The translations under genes were made by a program, and so were the position numbers. Below are positions 15,439 through 22,547 of a stretch of 29,649 nt of DNA, piece after piece; position 1 is the stretch's first letter, and the number at the start of each line of letters is the position of its first letter. The notes under the pieces are model-generated. The model saw only the letters and a list, made by a program, of their open reading frames with translations. It ran no database searches and was not told where the DNA came from. Origin of the DNA: Bacteroidales bacterium M6 (lineage in GTDB: Bacteria; Bacteroidota; Bacteroidia; Bacteroidales; Muribaculaceae); the NCBI GenBank assembly GCA_001689485.1, contig LUJQ01000045.1, positions 1 to 29,649 on the forward strand. Reading direction: 5' to 3'.

Positions 15439-15645
15439 ATGAGAGGTCTTAATTTATTATATGCTTTTTTAGGCGGTGCCATCGTGGGTGCCGGTGCATC
15501 CCTTCTTTTCGCTCCCGAAAAGGGTGAGGATCTTCGTGGACAAATCAAGCATCTTCTTAAGAAATACGGCGTTTGCAAATGCTCGAAGGAAGAGGAATTT
15601 GAGGATATCGTTGACGAAATTGCTGCCGAAATCCAAAAGTCATAA
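15439..15645 (+). CDS. YtxH domain protein, copy 2
   Basis: A 68-residue paralogue of the preceding gene. The anchor and core align directly (GGAIVGAGASLLFAPEKGEDLRGQI against GGALVGASLGLLFAPKKGEDLRDEI). The tail differs: it contains a CKC pair and is strongly acidic (EEEFEDIVDEIAAEI). The two genes therefore arose by tandem duplication with divergence of the cytoplasmic part. Complex hairpins follow before the next gene. Confidence 0.85.
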   Translation: MRGLNLLYAFLGGAIVGAGASLLFAPEKGEDLRGQIKHLLKKYGVCKCSKEEEFEDIVDEIAAEIQKS

Positions 15646-15671
15646 TTTATCGGCGCTTGGCGCTTTAACGA

Positions 15672-15705
15672 AGGAGGGCGGCCTGCCATGGGCAGACCCT
15701 TTCCT
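15672..15705 (+). promoter_or_regulatory. hairpin enclosing a Shine-Dalgarno sequence and an ATG
   Basis: CTGCC (15683-15687) pairs with GGCAG (15691-15695) leaving ATG as the loop, and AGGAGGG (15672-15678) can pair with CCCTTTCCT (15697-15705) with a small bulge. The AAGGAGG at 15671-15677 is 10 bases from that ATG, which would open a seven-codon frame MGRPFPK ending at 15711. It is possibly a leader peptide or simply a stable structure. Confidence 0.35.
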
Positions 15706-15713
15706 AAATGAAT

Positions 15714-15761
15714 CCGGAGGGGAGACCGGCCGTCAGTAATGTAGTCCGGCTCCCCCCTCGG
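15714..15761 (+). terminator. long G/C-rich hairpin after the YtxH pair
   Basis: The arms at 15714-15729 (CCGGAGGGGAGACCGG) and 15746-15761 (CCGGCTCCCCCCTCGG) pair nearly completely with a small bulge, followed by TTTATTCACGTTTTT. This looks like a terminator or attenuator separating the abundant small YtxH genes from the downstream membrane gene at 15804. Confidence 0.65.
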
Positions 15762-15803
15762 TTTATTCACGTTTTTACAACTGTTTTTCTATTTGAAAGC
15801 CTC

Positions 15804-16199
15804 ATGAAAGCCTCAAGGAAAATTCCACAAACAATCCATACGTTGGCCGACCTGACAAAGCGGCTGATTTCACTTTACATAGAGAATGTAAAGCTTACCG
15901 CCGCCGAGAAACTGACCGTGGTCATGTCGGCCGCCGTGCTTCTTTTAGTGGCGCTGGTGTTCGGCATCTTTATGTTGGCGTTCCTTTCCGGGGCGTGCAT
16001 AGAATTGTTGGCGTTGGTTCTCCCGGCATGGGCCAGTTATGCCATTCTCGGCGGTTTTTTCCTGCTGTTGGTTGTGCTGGTGATTGCCTTCAGGAAGCAT
16101 ATCATAGTGAATCCTATTGCAAGGTTTGTCAGCCGGCTTGTTTTTGATACGGCAAGTGACGGCAAAGATGACGATGATGACAAAGATGACGCAAAATGA
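15804..16199 (+). CDS. phage-holin-superfamily / YqjE-like membrane protein
   Basis: A 131-residue membrane protein: an amphipathic N-terminal region (1-35), two hydrophobic segments (about 36-61 and 72-96) and a short tail ending in an Asp/Lys run (119-131). This layout, with IENVKLTAAEKLT before the first helix, matches the Bacteroidota members of the putative Actinobacterial holin-X/YqjE family (old DUF1469), which are envelope proteins rather than lysis proteins. The ATG at 15804 is chosen over an in-frame ATG at 15708 because the extra residues fall in the terminator hairpin. Its stop overlaps the next start by ATGA. Confidence 0.75.
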   Translation: MKASRKIPQTIHTLADLTKRLISLYIENVKLTAAEKLTVVMSAAVLLLVALVFGIFMLAFLSGACIELLALVLPAWASYAILGGFFLLLVVLVIAFRKHIIVNPIARFVSRLVFDTASDGKDDDDDKDDAK

Positions 16200-16648
16200 A
16201 ACGCCAGGTTATGAAAAATCAACAAGACATATACGAGGGGGAAAATCTCACCACTGTTGTCACACGGCATTCGCATGAGGCTCTGGCCGGTGCTGTACCG
16301 GCCTTTGATGTGCCGGGTGATGATTGCAGTGTTGCCGCATGTGCCGTAGGCGGGGATAACCGCAAACGTAAAAAGGGGGGCAGACGACGCATGCACGAGG
16401 CTCGTTTCAAAGGTTATACACTTGAAGAACTTAAGTTGCGCAGGGTGGTCAACGAGCTTAAAATAGCTTCGGCCAAGGATAGGCTGATGCTGATGGTCTC
16501 GCCACAGAAAAAGAGTGAGGCTAACACGATTTCCAGCTATATCCATGGATTCGACAGCTTTATAAAATATCTCGACATCGCCATGCTGGCCTATGGCATA
16601 ACACGCAGGGTGTCGGGTTTCTTCCGCCGTTTTTCGCGACGCAGGTAG
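16196..16648 (+). CDS. unknown basic protein coupled to the YqjE-like gene
   Basis: A 150-residue protein that I do not recognise. The N-terminal 50 residues are acidic to neutral and probably disordered. Residues 57-66 are a basic cluster (KRKKGGRRRM), then a helical core (about 74-107, TLEELKLRRVVNELKIASAKDRLML), then a weakly hydrophobic helix near 123-136 and a very basic end (RRFSRRR). An alternative start is the ATG at 16211. The ATGA overlap with the preceding gene implies translational coupling, so it probably works with that membrane protein. By position it matches YqjK in the E. coli yqjDEK cluster, but I see no sequence evidence for that family. Confidence 0.65.
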   Translation: MKRQVMKNQQDIYEGENLTTVVTRHSHEALAGAVPAFDVPGDDCSVAACAVGGDNRKRKKGGRRRMHEARFKGYTLEELKLRRVVNELKIASAKDRLMLMVSPQKKSEANTISSYIHGFDSFIKYLDIAMLAYGITRRVSGFFRRFSRRR

Positions 16649-16693
16649 CCTGTGCATGCGGCCACGCAGGCATTGGGTGGGACGGATAAGGCA

Positions 16694-16720
16694 CAGATGT
16701 TCCTATCTGCGGTTTTTTTT
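16694..16720 (+). terminator. short hairpin with T-run before prmA
   Basis: CAGAT (16694-16698) pairs with ATCTG (16705-16709), followed by CGG and eight T (16713-16720). The stem is short but the T-run is strong. It would end the YtxH/YqjE-like transcript and directly abuts the prmA promoter box. Confidence 0.55.
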
Positions 16721-16721
16721 G

Positions 16722-16729
16722 TAATTTTG
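16722..16729 (+). promoter_or_regulatory. prmA -7 box
   Basis: TAATTTTG matches TAnnTTTG exactly. With a start near 16736 the leader is under 20 bases. The box overlaps an in-frame GTG at 16729, which therefore cannot be the start codon. A hairpin GTGAAT/ATTCAC (16729-16747) follows immediately. Confidence 0.55.
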
Positions 16730-16752
16730 TGAATCTTGAAAATTCACATGTC

Positions 16753-17640
16753 ATGAATGATTATATAGAAACCCGCCTTGATTTCACCCGTTCCGTCGGG
16801 GCGGTGCCGGAAACCGGATGTGTTGTCGATATGGAAACGGCTACCGATGTCATGGCGTCGTTGCTGTGCGATATAGGTTATGAAAGCTTTGAACCCGACG
16901 GGCATGGTGTAACAGCCTTCGTGCGTAAAGACGCTTTTGACGACGAGGCGTTGAAAGCGGTGATTGCCGAATTCCCTTTGGAGGGATTCATGATTACATG
17001 TTCCATGCAGACTGTGGAAGGGCAGGATTGGAACCGCGAGTGGGAAAAGAATTACTTCAAGCCGATAGTGGTTGGGAAGGAGTGTGTAATTCACAGCTCG
17101 TTCCATACCGATATCCCCGTATGCACCTATGATATAGTAATTGACCCCAAGATGGCGTTCGGCACCGGGCATCACGCCACGACATCGCTTATTATCGAGC
17201 GTTTGCTGGCTATGGATTTGAAGGGGGAAAGCGTTATAGATATGGGGACTGGTACCGGGATTCTTGCCATTTTGGCCGCTATGCGCGGGGCATCGCCTGT
17301 TACGGCTATCGAAATCGACCCTGCTGCTGAAATAAACGCACGCGAAAACGTAAAGCTCAATAACCATCCCGAAATCGATGTCCGTCTTGGCGATGCGTCG
17401 CTTCTAGCCGGGGTTCCTGCTGCCGGCTTGTTTATCGCCAATATAAACCGCAATATCATAACCGCCGACCTTCCGGCTTATTCCTCCGCCCTGCGTGCCG
17501 GGGGCACTATGCTTCTGAGCGGGTTTTATGAGGACGATATACCTGTGATTATGGAGGTTGCCTCCACGCTCGGTCTTTCAGAAAAAGGGCATACGGTAAA
17601 AGGGGATAACTGGGCTTGCCTGGAGTTGCAGAAATCATGA
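16753..17640 (+). CDS. prmA: ribosomal protein L11 methyltransferase
   Basis: A 295-residue class I SAM-dependent methyltransferase of the PrmA family, which trimethylates ribosomal protein L11. The N-terminal substrate domain (about 1-110) is followed by MAFGTGHHATT, the family signature, then motif I DMGTGTGILAI, an acidic cofactor-binding strand end AIEIDP, and NINRNI in the position of the catalytic-domain motif IV. The start at 16753 is preferred to an upstream GTG at 16729 because that codon lies inside the promoter box. The secreted protein gene follows after 52 bases and probably shares the transcript. Confidence 0.95.
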   Translation: MNDYIETRLDFTRSVGAVPETGCVVDMETATDVMASLLCDIGYESFEPDGHGVTAFVRKDAFDDEALKAVIAEFPLEGFMITCSMQTVEGQDWNREWEKNYFKPIVVGKECVIHSSFHTDIPVCTYDIVIDPKMAFGTGHHATTSLIIERLLAMDLKGESVIDMGTGTGILAILAAMRGASPVTAIEIDPAAEINARENVKLNNHPEIDVRLGDASLLAGVPAAGLFIANINRNIITADLPAYSSALRAGGTMLLSGFYEDDIPVIMEVASTLGLSEKGHTVKGDNWACLELQKS

Positions 17641-17692
17641 TGCACTTACCGGCATCCTGTTTGTTGTTTCATCACGCTTGATAACGATTTTT

Positions 17693-18355
17693 ATGACCTC
17701 CGCCTCATTATTCTGCAAACCAGTGTTGGTCGCATGGCGTTTATGCACGATTACGGTTTTGGCTGTGTTGACGGTGTTGCTTTCGCCCGATGTGGCTGCC
17801 GTGACCCCGGCTGCCTCAGATTCGGTTGCAGCCAAAGTTCCAACTGCACCCGGATTACCCCGGCATCTGCAATATGATTCCTTCACCGAAAAGGGGTCGA
17901 TGGGGCATTTCACCTGGGGTGTAGACCTGGGCAGCGGTGTAGACCTCACGGCCCACAACATGACAATGTTCGAGCTTGGCGGTGTGTTCGGTTATAAGGG
18001 CCGCTGGGTGAGATTTGCCGGTGTCGGTGCCTCGATTATGTCGATGATGGATAATTCATCCAGGTGTTACCCGGTGTATGCGATGGTGCGTACTTCGTTT
18101 TCGCCCTATAGGCGTCTGTGCTTTCTTGAGGTTAAAGGTGGCGTGTCGTTTAATTCGATGTTGGAATACAAGCGCCAGGCCGGTTTTTACGGTTCGGTAG
18201 GTATCGGGTTGACTTTGGCACATTCGCGTAGATTTTCATCGCATGTTGTGCTCAGGGGCATATTCATGCCTCTCAAGCCGGTTGAGATTGACGGGATGCG
18301 ACATCTGAACTACGATCTGGCCTATGCGGCAATAGGCATAGGCTGTGCGTTTTGA
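17693..18355 (+). CDS. secreted hypothetical protein, possible beta-barrel
   Basis: A 220-residue protein with an N-terminal hydrophobic signal (about residues 16-38, ending SPDVAAV), then alternating short aromatic/Gly strands (FTWGVDLGSGVDL, WVRFAGVGASIM, GFYGSVGIGLTL) and a C-terminus ending in Phe (IGIGCAF). That pattern suggests a small outer-membrane beta-barrel of the kind common in Bacteroidota, but I do not recognise the family. The ATG at 17693 is preferred over an upstream TTG at 17678. It lies downstream of prmA and ends before a strong hairpin shared with the convergent M56 gene. Confidence 0.7.
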   Translation: MTSASLFCKPVLVAWRLCTITVLAVLTVLLSPDVAAVTPAASDSVAAKVPTAPGLPRHLQYDSFTEKGSMGHFTWGVDLGSGVDLTAHNMTMFELGGVFGYKGRWVRFAGVGASIMSMMDNSSRCYPVYAMVRTSFSPYRRLCFLEVKGGVSFNSMLEYKRQAGFYGSVGIGLTLAHSRRFSSHVVLRGIFMPLKPVEIDGMRHLNYDLAYAAIGIGCAF

Positions 18356-18381
18356 GCCTCTGTTCTGCATCGGGAACAATA

Positions 18382-18416
18382 CAAGGCCCTGTGTCACGGT
18401 TCGACACAGGGCCTTG
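18382..18416. terminator. bidirectional hairpin between convergent genes
   Basis: Perfect 14-bp arms CAAGGCCCTGTGTC (18382-18395) and GACACAGGGCCTTG (18403-18416) with a 7-base loop. There is no long T-run on either side, but the stem is very stable and lies between convergent stops at 18355 and 18460. Confidence 0.75.
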
Positions 18417-18459
18417 GTCTGATCTAACTCTGACGGTAGTGATGATTGCTGTGGAAGTG

Positions 18460-20100
18460 TTATTTCGCGGCCTCGGGTGCAGCGGTTTTGGCAGCGTCGT
18501 CTTTTGAGAGTTTGAAGCTGATAGGTATCACATAGTGGCACGCTACAGGTTTCCCGTCGACTGTGCCCGGAGTGAATGCCGGGAAGGTGCTCACAACGCG
18601 CACGGCCTCGGCATCGAGTTCGGGGCTTATGCTGCGAATCACGTTGGCATCGGCAACTTTGCCATCCGCCTGCACCGTGAACCTGACAATCACTTTACCC
18701 TCTTTGCCGGCTTTCATGGCAGCTTCGGGATATTTCACGTTCTTGGCCACGAATTCCATCAAGGCTCTGTCGCCGCCGGGATATTGTGGCATCTGTTCAA
18801 CTGCGGTTGCTACTTTTTCGCTCTTTTTCTCAGGTTCGTCATTCTTCACCGTTATGGATGTTGACCGCGTTGTGGTCTGCGAGGCTTTATCGGAGTTCAT
18901 CGTGATGTAGACGGTGGATTTGTCTTTATCGCCCTTCTTGATGTCGATCGACTTGATTTTGTCGGAATTTATTTCCGATAGTTTCTCTGCGGGCTGTTTT
19001 TCTCCATTTACGTAAACGTCTACATCCGACAGGTCGGATTGGCGCCCGTTGCTGGATAGTGTCACAATTGTTGTTCCCGAAGTGTTGTTGTCTGATTTGT
19101 CGCTCACTTTTATCACGGAGCCTTTGAGCGGGGTTGCCGTGATTTGTGTTTCTGCCTTAATCTCCGTAACTTTGCCGGTAGAGACTGTCACTTCTGCCGC
19201 TGATGCTTCGGAAAGGATTGAAGCCACGGCGGGAATGTTGGTTGCCAGCAGGGCCAGTGCGCCTGCGGGAAGGAGTGCCAGAGCGCGGAAGCGCCGGGCA
19301 GTCGAGGATTTTGATTTGTACATCATAGTGATACGTTTTTTAAGTTTGCTATGGTTCAGGCTGTTGGCGAGTGACGGGAATCTCGCGCCAACGGCCTTTT
19401 TTATCAGGAGCATCTGGTATTGCCGAGGGTCGGTTCCGGAGCGGATCACGGCCTCGTCGGCCTGGAATTCGTGAACGGTCTTCAATTCTTCGCGCATGAG
19501 CCATGCCGCCGGATTATACCATTGGAATATCGCCACCAGCTGTGCCAGCAGCAGGTCAACCCAATGGCGTGCGTCGAGGTGCCTCGTTTCATGAAGGGTG
19601 ATGACTTCGCCTGAGGTTTCGAAATCGCTGCGGCTCATCACAATGTAGCAGCACCAGCTGAACGGGGCAATGCGTGTGTCGGGAGTGATTGCGAGAGTAT
19701 AGCGTCCGTGAGGCATTTTTTCTCCTTTTGAAATTGTGGCATGCAGTTTTATCGCCACAAACACCGTATAGACCGCGGCGGCCGCAGCACCGGCGATATA
19801 GATGGCAAGGAGGATGCGGGGCAGCAGCAGAGGCTCCGCTTCAGCGATGCTTGCCGATGGCATGCCGATTTCGATTGCTTGCTCTATGCCGGTGATGCCT
19901 GTCTGGTTAGAGGCGGTTTCGGTGAGATGCTTCAGTGCGGGTATCAGCGCGGGCAATGTGAGCGAGAGTGTGTAGATAAGCCATAGGATTGCCCGGTTGT
20001 AGCGATGCTGGTTCTCACCTGCAAGCATCCATTTGAACACCAGATACATGGTTGCCAGCAGCAGTGCCGAGGTGAGTGAATATGCGAAAATGGTTCCCAT
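18460..20100 (-). CDS. BlaR1-type M56 metalloprotease with TonB C-terminal domain
   Basis: A 546-residue membrane protease. The N-terminus has hydrophobic segments at about 5-25, 37-57 and 92-117. The zinc motif HETRH is at 170-174, with the third ligand region HEFQADEAV (Glu211), as in BlaR1/MecR1. A further membrane segment is at about 272-292. The periplasmic part has a Ser/Thr/Lys-rich linker, a segment VDVYVNGEKQ ... IKSIDIKKGD resembling a TonB-receptor plug motif, and a TonB C-terminal domain (about 445-535; MPQYPGGDRALMEFVAKNVK). It lacks a penicillin-binding sensor domain, so the signal is unlikely to be a beta-lactam. It follows the blaI-like repressor by 77 bases in one operon. Confidence 0.9.
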   Translation of the reverse strand: MGTIFAYSLTSALLLATMYLVFKWMLAGENQHRYNRAILWLIYTLSLTLPALIPALKHLTETASNQTGITGIEQAIEIGMPSASIAEAEPLLLPRILLAIYIAGAAAAAVYTVFVAIKLHATISKGEKMPHGRYTLAITPDTRIAPFSWCCYIVMSRSDFETSGEVITLHETRHLDARHWVDLLLAQLVAIFQWYNPAAWLMREELKTVHEFQADEAVIRSGTDPRQYQMLLIKKAVGARFPSLANSLNHSKLKKRITMMYKSKSSTARRFRALALLPAGALALLATNIPAVASILSEASAAEVTVSTGKVTEIKAETQITATPLKGSVIKVSDKSDNNTSGTTIVTLSSNGRQSDLSDVDVYVNGEKQPAEKLSEINSDKIKSIDIKKGDKDKSTVYITMNSDKASQTTTRSTSITVKNDEPEKKSEKVATAVEQMPQYPGGDRALMEFVAKNVKYPEAAMKAGKEGKVIVRFTVQADGKVADANVIRSISPELDAEAVRVVSTFPAFTPGTVDGKPVACHYVIPISFKLSKDDAAKTAAPEAAK

Positions 20101-20177
20101 TTTGATTTGTGGAAGTGTGTTGTGAGGAATGTGTTGATTTCTGCGATGTGCCGGTGATAGCGTTTTTCGGGGGAAGG

Positions 20178-20564
20178 CTATTTCGCGGCGTTTTTCCCTT
20201 CGATGAGGTCGATTATTTCGCGCAGTTCCTCAACCGATATCTTCTCCTCCTCGGCAAGAGCCGACACCGCGCTTTTATATGAGTTGTCGAAATAATCGCG
20301 GATAATTGCGGCTAACGAGCGGTCGCGGAAATCGTTCTTCCTGGCAACCGCATGGAAACGGTGCGAACCGCCTAGCACCTCGTGAGCCACATAACCTTTT
20401 TCCTCAAGGATGCGGACTATGGTTGCAACCGTGTTGAAATGCGGCTTTGGTTCGGGATATAGCTCTACCATTTCACGCACAAACATGGGGCCGTGTTCCC
20501 ATAGCATGTGCATTATTACGGATTCCTTTTCGGTAAGTACCTGTCGTTTTCTTCCTGCCTTCAT
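20178..20564 (-). CDS. BlaI/MecI/CopY family transcriptional repressor
   Basis: A 128-residue winged-helix repressor. Residues 10-75 (LTEKESVIMHMLWEHGPMFVREMVELY ... HFNTVATIVRILEEKGYVAHE) are the DNA-binding domain, with TVATIVRILEEKG as the recognition region. The C-terminal part (about 80-125) is the helical dimer region. In this family the paired M56 protease triggers cleavage of the repressor after an envelope signal. The three palindromes upstream are the likely autoregulatory sites. No beta-lactamase is nearby, so the regulon is unknown. Confidence 0.93.
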   Translation of the reverse strand: MKAGRKRQVLTEKESVIMHMLWEHGPMFVREMVELYPEPKPHFNTVATIVRILEEKGYVAHEVLGGSHRFHAVARKNDFRDRSLAAIIRDYFDNSYKSAVSALAEEEKISVEELREIIDLIEGKNAAK

Positions 20565-20567
20565 ATA

Positions 20568-20633
20568 ACTAATGAATTAGTTCGCATGGCAAAGGTATAA
20601 CTAATTTATTAGGGTTGCAACTAATTGGTTAGT
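20568..20633. promoter_or_regulatory. three BlaI-type operator palindromes
   Basis: Three inverted repeats of the form ACTAAT-NN-ATTAGT: 20568-20581 (perfect), 20600-20613 (last base differs) and 20620-20633 (one difference, GTTAGT). The first touches the blaI start codon region, the second lies in the promoter spacer, and the third overlaps the -33 box. The spacing is 32 and 20 bases start to start. Confidence 0.8.
20590..20620 (-). promoter_or_regulatory. promoter of the BlaI-M56 operon
   Basis: On the minus strand TTG (complement of 20618-20620), a 20-base spacer and TACCTTTG (complement of 20590-20597) match the Bacteroidota consensus. The start near 20583 gives a leader of about 19 bases. 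Confidence 0.7.
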
Positions 20634-20801
20634 TTTATCGAGTTAAAAGAAGTTAATACTCCCCATAAGGGGCGTGATGCAGGTGAGACACATAAAACAT
20701 TATATGTGTAAGATATGTGTGGGGCGGACTCGGCAGCCTGATTAAGAAAAGTGGAAGGCGATGTCTCGCTGTAAATCAGTTGTGTACGGCTTATGACGGG
20801 A

Positions 20802-21479
20802 TTATCGGCAATCGGTGGGGACGAAATGCCGGTGGGCTATGCATTCGTGGAGCGTGTGGTCGACGATGATATGGCGGTTGGCCATGGTTGAAATCACGCT
20901 CATCTCATGGCTTACGAGGATGATGGTGGTGTGTGGTGCTATGTCGGAGATGATGCGGTAGATGTGTTCCTCGAAGTGCTTGTCGATGTAGCTTAGAGGT
21001 TCGTCGAGAATCAGTATTTCTGGGCGTGAAATCAGAGCACGCCCCAGCAGGGTGCGTTGAAGCTGCCCTCCTGAAAGGGTGCCGATGGGTGCGGATGCAT
21101 GTGCTTGCAGTTCTACCAGTTTTATGATTTCCTCCACATCATGGGGCTGTTTGCCCGAGGTGTTGTTGCCGTTGCCAAGTAATCCTGATGAGATCACCTC
21201 TTTGACCGATATAGGGAAACGGGAATCAATCATGTTTTTTTGCGGCAGGTAGCCGATATGGAGCCTTTGGCAGGGGTGACCGTCGCGCAGGTATGTCACC
21301 GTTCCTGATGTCGGGTCAAGCAGTCGCAGGATTATGCGGAGCAGGGTGGTTTTACCCCCGCCGTTAGGGCCTGTGACAGCGATGAAGTCGCCACGGTTTA
21401 TTGTCAGTGACACGTCCGACAGGATTGCTTTGTTCTCCCTGAGCATATTGATGCCTGAGAGCTGGATTATAGGTGACAT
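20802..21479 (-). CDS. znuC: zinc/manganese ABC transporter ATP-binding protein
   Basis: A 225-residue ABC ATPase of the ZnuC/MntB branch. Walker A GPNGGGKT is at 37-44, the Q-loop is in YLPQKN, the signature is LSGGQLQR, Walker B is ILILDEP, and the H-loop is VSHE. The short length and the opening IIQLSGINMLRENKAILSDVSL fit metal importers. It starts 36 bases after the substrate-binding protein gene. No permease (znuB) gene follows: the next gene on this strand is the BlaI repressor after a 237-base gap. The permease must be elsewhere if the transporter works. Zinc rather than manganese is inferred from the His-rich partner. Confidence 0.9.
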   Translation of the reverse strand: MSPIIQLSGINMLRENKAILSDVSLTINRGDFIAVTGPNGGGKTTLLRIILRLLDPTSGTVTYLRDGHPCQRLHIGYLPQKNMIDSRFPISVKEVISSGLLGNGNNTSGKQPHDVEEIIKLVELQAHASAPIGTLSGGQLQRTLLGRALISRPEILILDEPLSYIDKHFEEHIYRIISDIAPHTTIILVSHEMSVISTMANRHIIVDHTLHECIAHRHFVPTDCR

Positions 21480-21515
21480 CGGAGGGGGATTGGTTTCGTT
21501 TACGTCTGAAAGTGG

Positions 21516-22472
21516 TTAGTTGTGCGGTTTTTTGGAGAGGGCATCGGCTACTTTGCCTAATGGTTCTTCCCAGTCGGCCGACATGAGGTTGACCGGCACA
21601 GGTGTCAGCCCTGCTTCGGCAGCGATTGTTGCTGTGCGGCGTTGGTCGGTGCCTTCGGGGATGAAGAACGCAAGCGGGGCATTTCCCGATGCTTGTTGCA
21701 GGCTTCTTCTTAGTTGCAGCGGGGATGTTTCTTTGTTTTCCACATTGAAGGCTATCTGGTGCAGCCCGTAATCGCGTGCGAAATAACTCAGCGACGGATG
21801 CCATATGAGGAATGCGTTTCCGTCGGCATTATGGATTTTGGCTGAATAGGCATGGTCGAGCGAGTCGAGATGTTGTATCAGCGCGTTGTGGCGGCGTGTG
21901 TAATACCCGGTGTGTTGCGGGGCGGTTTCTGACAGGGCTTTCAGCATGTTGTCGGCAATGATGCGGGCGTTTTTTACGGATGACCATATGTGCGGGTCGG
22001 CCTCACCGTCATCATGGTTGTGGTTTTCTTCCCCATGAGAGGCGTGTTGGTGTGTGCCGAATATAAGGGGTATGCCGTCGGACATGTCGAATATTTTCAG
22101 GTCCGGGTTGTTGGCTTGCAGGTTTGTGAGCACTGATTCTTCGAAACGTAATGTGCCGGTGGTCGCAATGGCGCCTGCGCCTGATAGCGCCCGCATAACG
22201 TTTACGCCCGGCTCGAATGTCTCGGGGTCGGCTCCGGCTGGCAGCAGGGTGGTGACATCCACACTGTCGCCCCCGATAGATTTGGCAAAATATTCCAATG
22301 GAGGGATGCTTACGGTGATGGAGGCGATGCCGGCAGATTCTTCTGCCTGGTAGGCCGCTGTGCGGCTGCACGACGACGAGGCTGCCAGGATGGCTGCTGC
22401 CATTACGGTCGTCACGATATGGCGTGACGGGTTGATTAGTGAAGTAATGTGGCAAACAATATTTTTTGTCAT
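21516..22472 (-). CDS. znuA: zinc ABC transporter substrate-binding lipoprotein
   Basis: A 318-residue cluster A-I metal-binding protein. The signal ends in AASSSCS with Cys35 as the probable lipid-anchored residue. Metal-ligand positions include His161 (ADPHIW) and His225 (IWHPSLSYF). At the place of the usual first His the sequence is ADPETFEP, so Glu84 stands there instead. A His/Asp-rich loop (residues 141-153, HQHASHGEENHNH) is typical of zinc-specific members. It probably delivers zinc to a permease at the inner membrane. Its upstream region carries three copies of a ten-base motif that may be a metal-regulator site. Confidence 0.92.
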   Translation of the reverse strand: MTKNIVCHITSLINPSRHIVTTVMAAAILAASSSCSRTAAYQAEESAGIASITVSIPPLEYFAKSIGGDSVDVTTLLPAGADPETFEPGVNVMRALSGAGAIATTGTLRFEESVLTNLQANNPDLKIFDMSDGIPLIFGTHQHASHGEENHNHDDGEADPHIWSSVKNARIIADNMLKALSETAPQHTGYYTRRHNALIQHLDSLDHAYSAKIHNADGNAFLIWHPSLSYFARDYGLHQIAFNVENKETSPLQLRRSLQQASGNAPLAFFIPEGTDQRRTATIAAEAGLTPVPVNLMSADWEEPLGKVADALSKKPHN

Positions 22473-22473
22473 G

Positions 22474-22547
22474 GTTTTGCAACGTTTTGGCTTTACAACA
22501 ACGATTATTTATGAAATGTGTTGTAAAACATAGTTTTGTTATAAAAC
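22474..22547. promoter_or_regulatory. candidate operator cluster upstream of znuA
   Basis: A motif close to GTTTTACAACA occurs three times: 22474-22483 (GTTTTGCAAC), 22490-22500 (GCTTTACAACA) and inverted at 22519-22529 (TGTTGTAAAAC). The second and third form a 9-bp inverted repeat. GTTTTGTTATAAAAC follows at 22533-22547. Clustering directly before a zinc uptake gene suggests a Zur-like site, by inference. Confidence 0.5.

Noticed and set aside
15804..16199. Prophage holin suggesting a phage remnant
   Set aside because: The family name is misleading: there are no other phage genes, and the neighbours are YtxH envelope proteins. The protein fits the YqjE-like housekeeping branch.
18460..20564. 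Beta-lactam resistance locus
   Set aside because: The BlaI and M56 proteins resemble the blaR1-blaI regulators, but there is no beta-lactamase or penicillin-binding sensor domain. The protease has a TonB domain instead.
20688..20709. ACACATA/TATGTGT hairpin as the znuC terminator
   Set aside because: It lies about 90 bases past the stop and no T-run follows on the minus strand. It could be chance in an A/T-rich spacer.
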